Source: JACNKJ01 sp964344565 (lineage in GTDB: Bacteria > Krumholzibacteriota > Krumholzibacteriia > JACNKJ01). Taken from it: a stretch of DNA of 64,000 bases. Below the pieces are notes generated by a model that made no database searches, had not been told where the DNA came from, and saw nothing but the letters and a program-made list of their open reading frames with translations. Both the position numbers and the translations under genes were made by a program. Shown piece after piece: positions 45,081-53,446 of the stretch (positions are counted from its first letter, which is position 1; the number at the start of each line of letters is the position of its first letter). Where the stretch lies: the NCBI GenBank assembly GCA_964344565.1, contig CAYFNT010000007.1:62001-126000 (forward strand), in the 5' to 3' direction.

Positions 45081-45104
45081 GCCCGGCCGCTGCAGCGGCC
45101 GGGC
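45081..45104 (-). terminator. 24-base perfect palindrome with a T-run on the minus strand
   Basis: GCCCGGCCGCTG and its complement form a perfect 12+12 palindrome followed on the minus strand by CTTTTTCG. It is a strong intrinsic terminator by form, but the nearest minus-strand gene starts downstream of it at 45024, so it would stop transcripts that begin between 45110 and 45300. Confidence 0.7.
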
Positions 45105-45112
45105 GCTCAAGG

Positions 45113-45156
45113 AGGTCTTCTGACGATGTGGGCAAGGGCAATGTTTCGTCCGACCT
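45113..45156 (-). ncRNA. Candidate structured leader or small RNA ending at the 45081 terminator
   Basis: AGGTC (45113-45117) pairs with GACCT (45152-45156) and GACGA (45122-45126) with TCGTC (45146-45150), making a two-stem hairpin. In minus-strand RNA it is followed by CCUCCUU, an anti-Shine-Dalgarno-like tract, and then by the terminator at 45104-45081. It would be either an attenuator of the TPR gene at 44215 or an independent small RNA. No promoter was identified with confidence. Confidence 0.35.
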
Positions 45157-45300
45157 TTTAGCGCATTGTTTTGCGTGGCGGCAAGCCGGTCGGTCTCAAA
45201 TCACCACGTCCAGATTGGACACGCATGGTCTAACCGAGGCGGCAGCATTCGGTTCCAATTTTTTAGTGCTCGTAGGCCGGCCGCGGGATAAACTGCCCCC

Positions 45301-46248
45301 ATGCCCAATCACCTCCTCATCGTGAACCCCGCCGCGGGGCGCGGCCTCGGCGCCAAGCTGGAAAAGGAAGCCCGACAACGGCTTTTCGCCGCGGGCATAG
45401 ACTTCGACCACCGGGTCACCGTGGCCCCCGGCCACGCCAGGGATATCGCCCGAGAGGCCGCCGAGAGCTACGAGGTGGTGGTCATCCTGGGGGGCGACGG
45501 CAGCATACAGGAAACCGCCGGTGGACTGGTCCAGGCGCGCATGGACGCCGGCCCGGAACCTCACCCCCATCCCTTCGCGTCCCTGGGCATCCTGCCGGCG
45601 GGTACCGGCAACGATCTCATCAAGGCCCTGCGCTATCCCTCGGGGCTGGAGTACGCCGTGAAGATCCTCGCCCGCGGCGACAAACGGGCCATGGACGTGG
45701 GTCGCCTGCGCTACCGCATCGCCGAAGATGCCGTGGAGCGCGAGCGCTTCTTCGTGAACAACGTGGGCCTCGGCTTCGAGGGACAGGTGGGCGCCGAGGC
45801 CGCGAGCATGACCGTCCCCCTGCGGGGCACGGCGCTCTACGGGCTGGCCCTGGCCAAGGTGCTGCGGCGCCTGGGGAATCCGACGATGAAACTGAAGCTC
45901 CATGACGGGGCCGAACTCGGCGAGGAGAAGCGCCTGCTGGTGAGCATCGGCAACGGGAACACCTGCGGCGGCGGCTTCAGGCTCACCCCCGAGGCCGACC
46001 CCTTCGACGCCAAGCTCGACATTTGCATCGTCGAGGCCAAACGCCCCTCGCAGATTCCGCGTTTCATTCCCGCCGCCATGAAGGGCAACCACGTACGGCT
46101 GCCGGGAGTGGAAATGCACAGGGATCGCGGCATCGAAGTCGAAAGCGCCGAGGGCTTCCACGGCCATGCCGACGGCGAGCTGCTGGGCGAGCGCATCACC
46201 TGGGCTCGCGCCGAGATCCTACCCGCGCAATTGCCCGTGGTTCTATAA
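45301..46248 (+). CDS. Diacylglycerol/lipid kinase family protein (DagK/YegS-like)
   Basis: 315 residues. The catalytic domain begins I-V-N-P-A-A-G-R-G, with V-V-I-L-G-G-D-G-S-I-Q-E-T as the nucleotide-binding GGDG motif and L-P-A-G-T-G-N-D-L-I-K. This is the DAGK_cat/NAD-kinase-like fold that phosphorylates lipids (diacylglycerol, sphingosine-type or other). It lacks membrane helices. The TyrA gene follows after an 8-base gap, with AAAGGA between, so they are probably co-transcribed. Confidence 0.88.
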   Translation: MPNHLLIVNPAAGRGLGAKLEKEARQRLFAAGIDFDHRVTVAPGHARDIAREAAESYEVVVILGGDGSIQETAGGLVQARMDAGPEPHPHPFASLGILPAGTGNDLIKALRYPSGLEYAVKILARGDKRAMDVGRLRYRIAEDAVERERFFVNNVGLGFEGQVGAEAASMTVPLRGTALYGLALAKVLRRLGNPTMKLKLHDGAELGEEKRLLVSIGNGNTCGGGFRLTPEADPFDAKLDICIVEAKRPSQIPRFIPAAMKGNHVRLPGVEMHRDRGIEVESAEGFHGHADGELLGERITWARAEILPAQLPVVL

Positions 46249-46256
46249 AGGAAGAC

Positions 46257-47336
46257 ATGGCCAAGCTCGACGAACTCCGCGAAACCATCGCCCGCCTGGA
46301 CGGCGAGATTCTCGAACTGATCGCCCTGCGCCTGGAGGCCGCTCGCCAGGTGGGAGAGATCAAGAGCGAGATGCAGGTGCCCATCCGCGACTTTCCCGTG
46401 GAGGCCCGCGTGAAGGATCGCCTGGTCGGCGCCTGCGAGGAGCGGGGCATCGACGCGGAGCTCGGACGGGAGCTGGCCGTGCTGCTCATCGAGCACGCCG
46501 TGCGCCTGCAGACGGGCTTCCGCGACCTGTCCACCAAGAAGGGCTCCGGCCGCGCCCTGGTGGTCGGCGGCCTGGGCAAGATGGGCGCGTGGATGTCCAC
46601 CTACCTTCACGCCACCGGACACCACGTTCAGATCTTCGACACGGCCTCCGGCGACAGCGAATTCGAGATCGTGGGCGATCTCTCCGCCGCCGAGGGCGCC
46701 GACATCGTCGTGCTGGCACTGCCCATGCCGGCCATCGCACCCGCCCTTGCGGCCCTCGATCCGGCGAAGGTCACCGGCCTGGTCTTCGACATCGCCTCGC
46801 TGAAGACCCAGTTGGTGGATGCCCTGCGCGACGCGGCGACCCGCGGACTGCGCGTGGCCTCGGTGCACCCCATGTTCGGCCCGGACGCCGAGCACCTCAT
46901 CGGGCGCAATCTCATCTTCTGCGACTGCGGCGCCGAGGGAGCGGCGGGCGAGGCCCGCGCACTCTTCGAGGACGTGGGCGCGAATCTGGTGGAGCTATCG
47001 TTGGAGGAGCATGACCGGCAGATGGGCTACGTGCTCGGTCTGGCGCACTTGACGAGCATCCTCTACGCCCAGGTGCTTGCCGGCAGCGGCCTGAACTTCC
47101 GCGAGCTTGGGCGGGTGGCCTCGACCACCTTCGGCAAGCAGAACGCCACGGCCCTGGACGTCATGCGCGAGAACCCCGATCTTTACTTCGACATCCAGCA
47201 TCACAACGCGGCCAGTCCCGAACTCGCCTCGCGCCTGCGCGAGGGCCTGGACGAGATCCTCGAGGCCATCGGCTCCGGCGACCGCGAGCGCTTCCACGCC
47301 ATCATGGCCGCCGGCCGCGACTACTTCCTGGGCTGA
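46257..47336 (+). CDS. tyrA: Chorismate mutase / prephenate dehydrogenase (TyrA)
   Basis: 359 residues. Residues 1-90 form a chorismate mutase domain (L-D-G-E-I-L-E-L-I-A-L-R, R-x-V-G-E-I-K); residues 100-359 form a prephenate dehydrogenase domain with V-V-G-G-L-G-K-M-G as the NAD motif, V-H-P-M-F-G-P and the active-site H in L-A-H-L-T. This bifunctional order is as in enterobacterial TyrA. It converts chorismate to prephenate and on to 4-hydroxyphenylpyruvate in tyrosine synthesis. A longer frame starting at 46023 lies inside the lipid kinase gene; the ATG at 46257 with AAAGGA is preferred. Confidence 0.93.
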   Translation: MAKLDELRETIARLDGEILELIALRLEAARQVGEIKSEMQVPIRDFPVEARVKDRLVGACEERGIDAELGRELAVLLIEHAVRLQTGFRDLSTKKGSGRALVVGGLGKMGAWMSTYLHATGHHVQIFDTASGDSEFEIVGDLSAAEGADIVVLALPMPAIAPALAALDPAKVTGLVFDIASLKTQLVDALRDAATRGLRVASVHPMFGPDAEHLIGRNLIFCDCGAEGAAGEARALFEDVGANLVELSLEEHDRQMGYVLGLAHLTSILYAQVLAGSGLNFRELGRVASTTFGKQNATALDVMRENPDLYFDIQHHNAASPELASRLREGLDEILEAIGSGDRERFHAIMAAGRDYFLG

Positions 47337-47482
47337 TCCCACCGTTCACAATTCGGAGTGAACCTGTCCACTTCGTGGACCCTTCGCGCCTGGTTTCCCG
47401 TGTCGGGCGGATCATTGCCCGCGGCACAGCCCCTGCAGTCACCCCACCGCCTCCTCCCTTAACTCTCGATCGGAGGCGAATC

Positions 47483-47947
47483 ATGACCAAGGCACTTCTC
47501 ATTCTGGGGTCCATCCTTTTGATGTTTTCGACGACTGCGCTGGCCGGACAGACGGCCGAGACCGACTGGGGACGCGTGAAGACGCTCTATGGCGGACAGG
47601 CCGCCGAAGTCGTGTTCGACCGGGGAGGCTGGGGCACGCTCACACCCGTGGAGCCGACCCTCAGCTCGCCCGAGGATCGGGCCCTGTTCATCTACGACAT
47701 GCTGCTGCTGGCCAGGGATCAGCGTCCAGACCTGGAGATCTGGCAGGACGCGGAGATCATCGAGCTGCTGGACGGCGGCGAGCGCGGCGCGATCAACTGG
47801 ATCAAGAAGATCTTCGGCTGGGTGCAGGAACACGTGCAGTTCTCGACGAGCCCCTCGGGCTTCAACTTCTACATCCGCTGGGACAACGGTTGCTTCGGCC
47901 TCTGGAGAAACTGGGACCAGGGCTGGGGCTTCGGGCCCTGCGTCTGA
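47483..47947 (+). CDS. Small secreted protein with a DWGxxKxLY motif after the signal peptide
   Basis: 154 residues. GGAGG lies six bases before the ATG. A signal peptide (MTKALLILGSILLMFSTTALAG) is followed at once by T-D-W-G-R-V-K-T-L-Y, then a helical middle (IYDMLLLARDQRPDLEIWQDAEIIELL) and a tryptophan-rich end (LWRNWDQGWGFGPCV). It is paralogous to the next gene at 48014. The WGxxKxLY element matches the C-terminal tail of five other secreted proteins in this window. Function unknown. Confidence 0.75.
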   Translation: MTKALLILGSILLMFSTTALAGQTAETDWGRVKTLYGGQAAEVVFDRGGWGTLTPVEPTLSSPEDRALFIYDMLLLARDQRPDLEIWQDAEIIELLDGGERGAINWIKKIFGWVQEHVQFSTSPSGFNFYIRWDNGCFGLWRNWDQGWGFGPCV

Positions 47948-48013
47948 TCGGCGACAACGGTGCGGGGAGACCTTCGGGTCTCCCTTTCTTCACTCCGCCC
48001 GTCAGGAGGAAAA

Positions 48014-48397
48014 ATGAAACCTGTGCAAATCTTCGTCATGGCGATGCTTCTCTCGATCCCTGCCTTCGCGGATCGGGAAGCGAGCATGGACTGGGGCGGC
48101 CTGAAGTCGCTCTACGGTGCGGAGCTCGCTGTTCCTCGAGGTGAACTGCTGCTCGATGCGCTTCGCGAGGCTGAGGACCGTCGACCGGACCTGCCGGTCT
48201 GGAAGGACGCCGAACTGAAGGCCTTGCTGGAGGCCGGCGACCTGGATCGCATACTCGAGCTCTTCATCCTGCCGCTGCGCATGACCCGGTTCGGATTGTA
48301 CCCCGAAGGATTCAGCTTCCAGCTCCAGACCCGCTACGGCTGTCTCGAGTTCACCCTGCCCCTCGGATCGGACCACTGGATCCTGGACATCTGCTAG
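48014..48397 (+). CDS. Small secreted protein, paralogue of the 47483 product
   Basis: 127 residues. GGAGG precedes the ATG. The signal peptide ends near F-A-D-R and S-M-D-W-G-G-L-K-S-L-Y follows directly. It shares R-R-P-D-L-x-[VI]-W-[KQ]-D-A-E-[LI] with the upstream protein, so the pair arose by duplication. It ends with two cysteines (G-C-L-E-F, L-D-I-C) that could pair. It is second of three genes in a plus-strand run ending at 49435. Confidence 0.73.
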   Translation: MKPVQIFVMAMLLSIPAFADREASMDWGGLKSLYGAELAVPRGELLLDALREAEDRRPDLPVWKDAELKALLEAGDLDRILELFILPLRMTRFGLYPEGFSFQLQTRYGCLEFTLPLGSDHWILDIC

Positions 48398-48409
48398 CAA
48401 AGGAAGCCC

Positions 48410-49435
48410 ATGCGCCGCAAGATTCTGCCCTGGATGTTCATCGTTCATCTCGCCGCCGTCCCCGCGGCCTTCGCCTCGGAGGCCTTGGTTCTCGAGCTGG
48501 ACCCGGCGGCCTCCCAGCTCGACGACGACAAGCTCGCCGAATTGGGCGCCCTGCTCGCGCGCTTCGAGAAGACCTGGGCCACCCAGCCCGTGGATTCCCT
48601 CTGGCCACTCATGGACGCCGGTCGCGGCTCCCGGCTCTGGACCGTCATGCGCCGGGACAGCCTTCGATACGGCGACTGCTTCCGATCGGCCCTGGCCGAC
48701 TCGGGACGCTATCGGGATTTCCAGGAGCGGGTCTGGCGCTCCCTGCGCCCGCGCCTGCACGGTCTCATGGACTTCGCCCCCAGGAGAGCCTCCCTCCAGC
48801 GCAGCGGCGACGGGGCGAGCCGCACCGTGTTTCTCGATACGCCCATGCTCCTGGGAGGCTCGGAGAATCTCGAGCGCCACGCCGATCATCCCTTCCTGGG
48901 CGAGATCCTCATCCTCTCGCTGCTCTCCCCTCTGGACTGGAAGGATCCGCTCTTCGATTCCTGGCGGCAGGCCGAAGCGCGGGTGGAGGCTATCCGGTGG
49001 CAGGATTTCAAGCCGGGTCATCGCGAGGGCATGGCCTTGCTGCCCGATGTGCGGGACGAGAAAGGCGTCGAAGCCCAGATCGATTCCCTGTTCAAGGCCG
49101 ACGAGCGACTGAAGAGCATCGGCTGGCTGAAACGGCGCTTCGTCAAGAAGGCCATGAAGATGGCCATGATGGAATCGCTGGCCCTGGAGAGCGCCTTCGA
49201 GGAATTCGAAAGGCAGGTCCGCGGCGAGTTCGGCGACGCGCCCCGCTGCCCCCTGCCCGGTCGGGCCGTGATGCGCTTCGTGTTTCTTCGCGAGAACTCC
49301 TTCTCCCGAACCTGGCGCCTTGCCCTCTGTCTGCCCAGTTCGGTGCAGGCGGCATCCCATGTGCCCTTGAGCGGCGAACCGGGCTTCCATCGATGGTACG
49401 CGGAGTTCAAGAAGTGGAGAAAGGAGAGCAGCTAG
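48410..49435 (+). CDS. Secreted protein of unknown function
   Basis: 341 residues with a signal peptide (MRRKILPWMFIVHLAAVPAAFAS) and a long, mostly helical mature chain with many charged residues (MDFAPRRASLQRSGDG, RFVKKAMKMAMMESLALESAFEEFERQ). Neither the FlgD-like domain nor the WSxxKxLY tail is present. It begins 12 bases after the small paralogue at 48014, suggesting one transcript, so the three probably act together at the surface or in the periplasm. It ends by sharing CTAG with the convergent metallopeptidase gene. Confidence 0.7.
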   Translation: MRRKILPWMFIVHLAAVPAAFASEALVLELDPAASQLDDDKLAELGALLARFEKTWATQPVDSLWPLMDAGRGSRLWTVMRRDSLRYGDCFRSALADSGRYRDFQERVWRSLRPRLHGLMDFAPRRASLQRSGDGASRTVFLDTPMLLGGSENLERHADHPFLGEILILSLLSPLDWKDPLFDSWRQAEARVEAIRWQDFKPGHREGMALLPDVRDEKGVEAQIDSLFKADERLKSIGWLKRRFVKKAMKMAMMESLALESAFEEFERQVRGEFGDAPRCPLPGRAVMRFVFLRENSFSRTWRLALCLPSSVQAASHVPLSGEPGFHRWYAEFKKWRKESS

Positions 49436-50157
49436 AAATAGAGTCGAGCACCTTCGTCGCTGAGCCAGCGGCGCGGAATCTCGAAGTCGGGAAGATGGCG
49501 CTCCACCAGAGCCCAGAAAGCGGGCGAGTGATCGAGGTGCACGAAGTGGCAGAGCTCGTGGACCACCACGTAGTCCAGGGCCTCCGGCGGCGCCATGATC
49601 AGTTTCCAGTTGAAGGACAGGTTCCCCGCGCTGCTGCAGCTGCCCCATCGGCTGCGCGTGTCGCGCAGTGTCACCTTGCGCGGGCGCTTGCCCACCCGTG
49701 CGCACCAGTGCTTCACCCGCGCGATGACGATGCGGCGGGCGAGCCGGCGCATCCAGGCCTCGAGCACCTGACGGGCGTCGGCCTGGCGGGGAAGGTCCAC
49801 GCGGATGACGCCGTCCCTGGCGAGGATGCGCGCGCGGCGCCTCGCGGGGTCCCGGTGAATCTCGAGGGTCCAGTCCTCGCCGAGCAGGGGAAGGCTCTCG
49901 CCGCTGACGAATCGCCGCTCGGGGTGGCGCTCGAGCCACTCGCGACGCCAGCGCAGCTTGTCGCGGATCCAATCCTCTTCGCCGCGGAGGGTCTCCTCCA
50001 CTTCGCGAAGGGGGAAGCGTCGGGGCGTGCGAAGGATCAAGCCCGCACGGGGTTCGACCAGAATGCTCACCTTCCGACGGCCCTTGCGCCGCTCGAGGCG
50101 GAAGGGCACGTCCCGCCCATCCAGTTCGAAAACGCCTTCTCGGATGTCCACGCTCAT
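49432..50157 (-). CDS. YgjP-like zinc metallopeptidase (DUF45)
   Basis: 241 residues. The H-E-L-C-H zinc motif with H-L-D-H-S-P-A-F-W downstream gives the gluzincin-like pattern of the YgjP/DUF45 family; R-D-T-R-S-R-W-G-S-C-S is the family signature. Relatives are associated with restriction systems or stand alone; substrate unknown. The start ATG at 50157 is preferred over a longer frame that reaches back to 50484 and would overlap the TPR protein gene. Confidence 0.87.
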   Translation of the reverse strand: MSVDIREGVFELDGRDVPFRLERRKGRRKVSILVEPRAGLILRTPRRFPLREVEETLRGEEDWIRDKLRWRREWLERHPERRFVSGESLPLLGEDWTLEIHRDPARRRARILARDGVIRVDLPRQADARQVLEAWMRRLARRIVIARVKHWCARVGKRPRKVTLRDTRSRWGSCSSAGNLSFNWKLIMAPPEALDYVVVHELCHFVHLDHSPAFWALVERHLPDFEIPRRWLSDEGARLYF

Positions 50158-50230
50158 GGGCCTACGATAGCCAGACTCGCGGCGCTTGTCAGGCGAAGAT
50201 GCTGGGGCTAGACTCGCCGCGGAGGTGGAG

Positions 50231-50986
50231 ATGCGCCTATCAACGCTGATTCTGGTCCTGGCCCTGGCCTTCGCCGCGGCCGCCGAGGACTGCGACTCCC
50301 TGGTGGACGCCTTCGACAACGCCGCCGCGGCCCGATGCTTCCAGGCGCGGCTCGAGGCGGATCCCGGAAACGCGGACCTGCGGATATCCTTCATGCGCGC
50401 CCTCATCGACGCGGGGGAAGACGCCGCAGACGCCTCCGCCGAGGCCTGGTATATGGAGGCCCTGGCGGAGTCGGAAGCCTTCATCGAGAGCGAGGCCGCG
50501 AGCGCCGAGGGACACTACTACAAGGCCGTGGCCATGGGTCGCTACGCTCAGTTCCTGGGCGGCAAGAGGAAGGTGTCCATGGCCCACGACATTCGCGAGA
50601 GCGTGGACCGGGCCCTCGCCATGGATCCCGAGCACGCGGAGGCCCTGCTCACCCGGGGCATCTACTTCTACGAACTGGCCACCCTGAACAAGGCGCTGAG
50701 ATTCTTCGCGAAGATGCTCTACGGCGGGCTGCCCGAGGGCGGCCTGGACGACGCGCGGCGCGATCTCGAACGGTCGCTGGAAATCGATCCCGAGAACACC
50801 AACACCCTCTACCATCTCGCCCTCGTCGCTCACCGGCAGAAGAAATACGAAGTCTGCGTGGAGTACTGCGAGGCCGCGTTGAGCCGTCCCGTCACCGACC
50901 ACCGGGATCCTCACAACCGGGAGCTGGCGAGGGAGCTGCTCGAGAAGGTGTCCAAGAAGGTGAAGACGCGCGGCGCTCGCCGCTAG
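50231..50986 (+). CDS. Exported TPR protein (RMDN-like)
   Basis: 251 residues. GGAGG lies before the ATG at 50231, which opens a signal peptide (MRLSTLILVLALAFAAAA). TPR-type repeats follow (AEALLTRGIYFYELATLNKALRFFAK, DARRDLERSLEIDPENTNTLYHLALV). The motif K-A-L-R-F-F-A-K-M-L-Y-G-G-L-P-E-G, with A-Q-F-L-G-G-K upstream, resembles the RMDN/TPR group. Likely a periplasmic scaffold. Its stop shares CTAG with the convergent sirtuin gene. Confidence 0.8.
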   Translation: MRLSTLILVLALAFAAAAEDCDSLVDAFDNAAAARCFQARLEADPGNADLRISFMRALIDAGEDAADASAEAWYMEALAESEAFIESEAASAEGHYYKAVAMGRYAQFLGGKRKVSMAHDIRESVDRALAMDPEHAEALLTRGIYFYELATLNKALRFFAKMLYGGLPEGGLDDARRDLERSLEIDPENTNTLYHLALVAHRQKKYEVCVEYCEAALSRPVTDHRDPHNRELARELLEKVSKKVKTRGARR

Positions 50987-51687
50987 CGGGCCAGTTCGCT
51001 CATCATCTCGCTGGCCCTGCCTCGGAGGCTGTGGGCGTAGAGCCCCGAGAGCGGCGTCTCCTCCGGATTGATCTCGATGGTCATGGCTCCGGCCCGCATG
51101 GCGATGATGGGCATCTCCGCCGCGGGATAGACCACCCCCGACGTTCCGATGCTCACCAGACAGTCGCATTCCTCGATGGCCAGAACCGCCGCCTCGATGA
51201 CGCGCATGTCGAGCATGTCCTCGAACCAGACCAGGTCCGGACGCCACCAGTGTCCGCACTCGCAGTGCTTGGGCTCCAGGGGCAGGTTGAAGTCTTCCTT
51301 GCTCGCGCCGCAGGCATCGCATCGCACCCGCCAGAGGCTGCCGTGCAGTTCGATCACGCCGCCGGCTCCCGCGCGCTGATGAAGGCCGTCGATGTTCTGG
51401 GTGACCACTCCTGTGCCGGGACGGGCGGCCTGGATCTCCGCGATGAGTTCGTGGGCCAGGTTGGGCTCGCAGTCGGCGAGGGAGGCGCGGCGCTCGTCAT
51501 GCCAGGTCCAGACCTTGGCCGGATCCCGATCGAAGGCGCTCTGGCAGGCGTATTCCCGATAGTCGTACTTGCCCCAGACGCCGCCGTCGCCGCGATAGGT
51601 GGGAATGCCGCTCTCGGCGCTGAGACCCGCGCCGGTGAAGAACACGACGCGTTCGAATTCGCGGAGGCGGGGAAGTTCAGGGTCCAT
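50983..51687 (-). CDS. cobB: Sir2-family NAD-dependent protein deacylase (CobB type)
   Basis: 234 residues. The NAD site is F-F-T-G-A-G-L-S-A-E-S-G-I-P-T-Y-R, the catalytic histidine lies in I-E-L-H-G and T-Q-N-I-D-G-L-H is present. Zinc ligands are C-D-A-C and C-E-C (third pair degenerate in spacing). It removes acyl groups from lysine using NAD. The Y-x-x-R pair that marks desuccinylases aligns as H-x-x-R, so acyl preference cannot be called. It overlaps the VanY-like gene by 11 bases. Confidence 0.9.
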   Translation of the reverse strand: MDPELPRLREFERVVFFTGAGLSAESGIPTYRGDGGVWGKYDYREYACQSAFDRDPAKVWTWHDERRASLADCEPNLAHELIAEIQAARPGTGVVTQNIDGLHQRAGAGGVIELHGSLWRVRCDACGASKEDFNLPLEPKHCECGHWWRPDLVWFEDMLDMRVIEAAVLAIEECDCLVSIGTSGVVYPAAEMPIIAMRAGAMTIEINPEETPLSGLYAHSLRGRASEMMSELAR

Positions 51688-52300
51688 GAAGGTCTCCCGG
51701 TTCGGGCTGTTTGGGGCGATACCGAGGTTCCCGCCAACGCCAGTGCCAGGGCTCCCAGGGGAAGCGCTGGGTGGGATCGCGAGGATAGGTCTCGTAGTAG
51801 CCGAATTCCCAGGCGTGCTTCTTGAGCCAGAGGTAGGCCGGATTGCTGGAATAGGCGCCGCCGAGAGTCAGGTCCACGGTGGTGCCGAGCATGTGTTCGG
51901 AATAGCCCGGAGGCGCGACGCTCCAGGTGATCTCCTCGAAGACGCGCCCGGCGTCGAGTCGCTTCTGGATGAGTCCGCGTTGAGTCTCCACGCTGCGATA
52001 GGCCGAGTTGGCGATGAGGATCAGCCCGTCGCGGCGGGCGGCCTCGGCCATGGCAAGGAAGGCGTCACGGGCGGGACGGCGCAGGTAGAGCGTGCGGCCT
52101 GCCTCGCAAAGGCTGTCCGGCAGGGGCGCGAGATCCTCGGGGCGCGACGCGTCGGCGAGGCCCATGCGCAGGCCGCGCCACTGCTCGGTGACCGCGAAGA
52201 GACTGTCCCCCACCTGGACGCTGTCCGGCCAGCCCATGGCGAGGGCGGCCGAGGCGGCCAGCAGCGAGACCAGGAACAGATCAATCGCAGGTCTTCTCAA
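51677..52300 (-). CDS. VanY-like D-alanyl-D-alanine carboxypeptidase (M15B)
   Basis: About 207 residues from the TTG at 52300, with AGGAGG three bases before it. A signal peptide (DLFLVSLLAASAALA) is followed by the M15B zinc-peptidase motifs: S-A-Y-R-S, S-E-H-M-L-G-T-T-V-D-L (S-x-H-x-x-G-x-x-x-D), and E-P-W-H-W-R-W at the C-terminus. It trims peptidoglycan peptides in the periplasm. It is encoded between the AhpD-like gene and the sirtuin with short overlaps on both sides. Confidence 0.85.
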   Translation of the reverse strand: MRRPAIDLFLVSLLAASAALAMGWPDSVQVGDSLFAVTEQWRGLRMGLADASRPEDLAPLPDSLCEAGRTLYLRRPARDAFLAMAEAARRDGLILIANSAYRSVETQRGLIQKRLDAGRVFEEITWSVAPPGYSEHMLGTTVDLTLGGAYSSNPAYLWLKKHAWEFGYYETYPRDPTQRFPWEPWHWRWREPRYRPKQPEPGDLHGP

Positions 52301-52847
52301 AACCCTCCTCGAGCTCGACACCCAAGGCCAGCACGTTGCGGTTGACGAAGTTGAAATAGGAGGCGACCAGGGTCGTCTGAAGTATCTGGCGGTCGTCCAG
52401 GCCGGCCGCGCGCAGGTCTTCGACGTCCTCATCGCCGAGGCCGCTCGGCTCCAAAGTCGTTCGCTCGGCCCAGCGCAGCACGGCGAGATCGCGGGCCTCG
52501 TGTGAGGCGGCGAGGGCCTTCCAGTCGCGGGCCTTCAGGGCCTCCAGGTCGGCGCCAGGATCGAGCCTTCTCAGGGCCTCGCCGTGATGGGCAAGGCAGT
52601 AGTCGCAGCGGTTGCAGGCGCTCACCACCACGGCGATGGCCTCCAGCAGCTTGCGGCGCAGGCCCGTTTCGCGGCTTTGAAGCATGAGGTCGGCGTAGAG
52701 ATCTAAATGGGCCTTCATGGAGCTGGGAAGCAGCGACTGCACCGCGAGCACCTCCGACACGCCTCCCCGCTTCTCCTCCAGCTCGCCATAGATGTCCCGC
52801 AGTTCGCCCTCGGCTTCATGGGGCGGAATGATGGATATGCGTGCCAT
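52281..52847 (-). CDS. AhpD-like / carboxymuconolactone decarboxylase family protein
   Basis: 188 residues. The CMD/AhpD core E-A-I-A-V-V-V-S-A-C-N-R-C-D-Y-C-L-A-H-H carries a C-x-x-C and downstream H, as in peroxidase-related alkylhydroperoxidase-like proteins. The role is probably thiol-dependent peroxide reduction, but substrates in this family vary. It is first in a three-gene minus-strand run (AhpD-like, VanY-like, sirtuin) with overlapping ends, and divergent from the cysteine-rich membrane protein at 52910. Confidence 0.88.
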   Translation of the reverse strand: MARISIIPPHEAEGELRDIYGELEEKRGGVSEVLAVQSLLPSSMKAHLDLYADLMLQSRETGLRRKLLEAIAVVVSACNRCDYCLAHHGEALRRLDPGADLEALKARDWKALAASHEARDLAVLRWAERTTLEPSGLGDEDVEDLRAAGLDDRQILQTTLVASYFNFVNRNVLALGVELEEGFEKTCD

Positions 52848-52909
52848 GTTCCTCCTGGTCCAGGAAGAATGCTTGATTCGCCCCTCGGAGTGAATCAGAA
52901 TTCCCTCAC

Positions 52910-53446
52910 ATGGAATGTTATCGGGAATATCCGCGGAGCATCCCCGTTCTCACGGGCATCCTCTCGGTGGTCTACCTGCTCGCCGGGCTCACGCTTCTGC
53001 TGGGCCTCAACCGCTGGGCCGCCTTGGGCTTCGCACTGCTCTATCTTCTCGTGCAGCTCTGGGACTATCCCCACCACGCGTGCAAGAACTGTTACTACCG
53101 CGGACGGCTCTGCATCTCCTTCAAGGGCAAGTGGGCGGCGGTGGTGCTCGGCCGCGGCGACGAAGCGGCATTCCACAAGGGCATGAAGCGCGCCATGAAG
53201 GGCATCTACGTGCTCTGGATCTATCCCTTCGTCACGCTCATCGTGGCGCAGGTCTTCTGGCGTCCGGTGAAGATCAACGACCTGCTGCTGGCCGCCATCC
53301 TCATCGCGCTGATGCTCATGCGCCAGCTCATGCGCAAGAGCCTCGGCTGCCGGACCTGCATGATGCGCGATGTCTGCCCCAACGTGGGGCCCGACCGGCG
53401 ACGCGGCGTGAAGGTGGGAACGGAGTCGCCCGCGGGAAGCCGCTAG
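52910..53446 (+). CDS. Cysteine-rich four-helix membrane protein of unknown function
   Basis: 178 residues with about four membrane helices (TGILSVVYLLAGLTLLLGL, GFALLYLLVQLW, IYVLWIYPFVTLIVAQVFW, LLAAILIALMLM). Two cysteine groups face the loops: C-K-N-C-Y-Y-R-G-R-L-C after helix 2 and C-R-T-C-M-M-R-D-V-C after helix 4, with W-D-Y-P-H-H-A before the first. The two C-x-x-C-x(5-6)-C sets look like metal or redox sites. No clear ribosome site; the ATG is the first in frame. I do not know a named family. Confidence 0.7.
   Translation: MECYREYPRSIPVLTGILSVVYLLAGLTLLLGLNRWAALGFALLYLLVQLWDYPHHACKNCYYRGRLCISFKGKWAAVVLGRGDEAAFHKGMKRAMKGIYVLWIYPFVTLIVAQVFWRPVKINDLLLAAILIALMLMRQLMRKSLGCRTCMMRDVCPNVGPDRRRGVKVGTESPAGSR

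Noticed and set aside
45126..45161. Eleven-codon leader peptide on the plus strand after AAGGAGG
   Set aside because: The Shine-Dalgarno-like site is ten bases away and there is no codon bias or gene just downstream to attenuate; the same bases read on the minus strand form a terminator-linked structure.
46023..46256. Extended tyrA start at 46023
   Set aside because: It lies within the lipid kinase gene and adds 78 low-complexity residues; the ATG at 46257 has AAAGGA and begins the mutase domain.
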